Source of the DNA: Candidatus Zhuqueibacterota bacterium | Lineage (GTDB): Bacteria; Zhuqueibacterota; Zhuqueibacteria; Residuimicrobiales; Residuimicrobiaceae | Direction: 5' to 3' | Length of the DNA: 5,494 bases | NCBI GenBank assembly: GCA_016934435.1 | Contig: JAFGSU010000408.1 | Location: 1 to 5,494, forward strand | Shown: positions 4,437 through 5,494 of the stretch, in pieces | How the letters are laid out: every line of letters starts with the position of its first letter | Numbering within the stretch: the first letter of the stretch is position 1 | Notes under the pieces: generated by a model | Databases searched by the model: none | The model's input: only the letters and a program-made list of their open reading frames with translations | Told to the model about the DNA's origin: nothing | Made by a program: the position numbers and the translations under genes

Positions 4437-5494
4437 CATACATGTCGTAAAGCATCCACCGGCTGCATTTTCGATGCCTTTAACGCCGGCTGCAGACTGG
4501 AAATGACGGCGATTACTATGACGATCAGGGATACCGATAACAATTCCGATGTAGAGATAGAAGTTTCCAGCAGAATGTTTTTCATTCTCCCAAATGAAAA
4601 ACGGAATTTAGCGATATTGATGCCAAACAGCACCAGTACACCGATGATATTGCCGACGATGGCGCTGATAACGGCCAGTGAAAACCCCTCCGCCATGAAC
4701 AGCCATAATATCTTCGACGGCAGGGTGCCGATGGCCGAAATAGTGCCGATTTCGCTGACGCGCTCATACACCGACATCATCATCACGTTTAAAATGCTGA
4801 CGAGCACAATCGCGATGAGCACAATCTTGACCGTAATGATCAACAAATCGACAATGGTGGCGATGGTTGAAAACGGCGAAAGGTCGGCCCAGGTGTGCAG
4901 TTCGAACGCGGGCCTGTCCTGCTTATTTTTAAATGGCGACAGGGCATCATGCAGCATCTTGTGGGCGCCCCCCAGTTCCTCGGGATTTTTCAGCCTAATT
5001 GCCACCTCATTAATTTCATCCCCGTAGATGCGCAGCAGAACCCTGGCGTCGTCGATGTGAATAAAGCCGTCTCGCCCCGATGGTCCCAGTAGCCCTTCGA
5101 TCACATGCGAAACGGTCAGGCTCAATCCATTCACCGAACCATCTTTATTATTGGCCACCAGAACCACCTCATCGCCCGAGTTGAGTTTCAAGCCTTTGGA
5201 CAGATTTTCCGGTATGATGATCCTGCCCGGTTCGATAAATGTATCCGGATCAGGAACCTCTCCGATGATTCTGTCAATCAGTCGAGGACAGGCAGCGTGC
5301 TCCATCTGCGGCTCAACGGCTGTCAGACGGATATTGGTGGTTTCGACAAAATTGCTGATCATGGCGCCAAATTTGATGCGATATGAATACGCCTCGATCA
5401 CGTCGCGGTGTTGTTCAAATAGCTGATCCAGTTTCCGGATGCCTTTTTCATCGATGTTGAGATGCAGCGGCAGATTATCGATGGAGCTGACATA
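4436..5494 (-). CDS. ABC transporter permease, FtsX/LolC-LolE/MacB type (N-terminus beyond window)
   Basis: This is the C-terminal 352 residues of an inner-membrane ABC permease. The frame stays open to the window edge, so the GTG near 5401 is internal: the residues before it continue the periplasmic domain. Visible residues 1 to about 205 are a soluble MacB-type periplasmic domain (for example EPGRIIIPENLSKGLKLNSG). Three membrane segments follow at about 214-237, 262-296 and 318-335. After the first is the cytoplasmic ERVSEIGTISAIG motif typical of the FtsX family, and the protein ends with PALKASKMQPVDALRHV, the usual FtsX-domain end. By family knowledge such permeases work with a LolD/MacB-like ATPase and use ATP-driven conformational change to move lipoproteins or lipids, or to act on periplasmic partners. 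The first membrane helix and any ATPase gene must lie upstream, outside the window. The next gene begins 12 bases after the stop. The family is secure; the substrate is unknown. The downstream LolA-like gene favours a Lol-like role over MacB-type drug or peptide efflux. Confidence 0.9.
   Translation of the reverse strand, partial: YVSSIDNLPLHLNIDEKGIRKLDQLFEQHRDVIEAYSYRIKFGAMISNFVETTNIRLTAVEPQMEHAACPRLIDRIIGEVPDPDTFIEPGRIIIPENLSKGLKLNSGDEVVLVANNKDGSVNGLSLTVSHVIEGLLGPSGRDGFIHIDDARVLLRIYGDEINEVAIRLKNPEELGGAHKMLHDALSPFKNKQDRPAFELHTWADLSPFSTIATIVDLLIITVKIVLIAIVLVSILNVMMMSVYERVSEIGTISAIGTLPSKILWLFMAEGFSLAVISAIVGNIIGVLVLFGINIAKFRFSFGRMKNILLETSISTSELLSVSLIVIVIAVISSLQPALKASKMQPVDALRHV

Noticed and set aside
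4386..5027. Plus-strand frame of 213 residues.
   Set aside because: It is antisense to the ABC permease, which has clear family motifs and membrane segments. The plus frame shows low-complexity Thr/Ser/Met-rich sequence typical of a shadow frame.

Overview
All credible genes lie on the minus strand, so transcription runs from high to low coordinates. The window looks like chromosomal DNA of a Gram-negative (diderm) anaerobic bacterium. It encodes an FtsX-type ABC permease, a LolA-like periplasmic protein, an outer-membrane beta-barrel, a 2[4Fe-4S] ferredoxin, a NifX-type cofactor-binding domain and a CGGC-domain metal-binding protein. Three predicted signal peptides end just before a Gln (…FPQ, …GWGQ, …SFSQ). 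That is common in the FCB group (Bacteroidota, Calditrichota, KSB1-like lineages), while the ferredoxin/NifX/CGGC content is also common in Desulfobacterota. I lean to an FCB-like or deltaproteobacterial anaerobe and cannot place it further.

Layout in transcription order: (1) 5494-4436, C-terminal 352 residues of a LolC/E-MacB-type ABC permease, cut by the window edge; (2) 4423-3977, a small protein with a signal peptide followed by a NifX/NifB-type dinitrogenase iron-molybdenum cofactor domain; (3) 3990-3235, a LolA-like outer-membrane lipoprotein-sorting-type protein; (4) 3238-1958, a 426-residue predicted outer-membrane beta-barrel; (5) 1925-1566, a 2[4Fe-4S] ferredoxin with a helical C-terminal extension; (6) 1404-958, a CGGC-domain protein; (7) a 443-base gene-free stretch (515-957) holding a degenerate tandem repeat array; (8) 514-29, a small exported protein with a possible OB-like fold and a Gly/Arg/Met-rich tail, followed by a possible terminator.

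Genes 1 to 4 are packed like one operon: a 12-base gap, a 14-base overlap, then an ATGA stop/start overlap. The ferredoxin starts 32 bases after the barrel gene ends, so it may be part of the same transcript. The module resembles a trans-envelope lipid or lipoprotein route: an inner-membrane extractor, a periplasmic carrier, and an outer-membrane acceptor. Its unusual member is the exported NifX-like protein, because this domain is normally cytoplasmic. What the system moves or senses cannot be read from the sequence.
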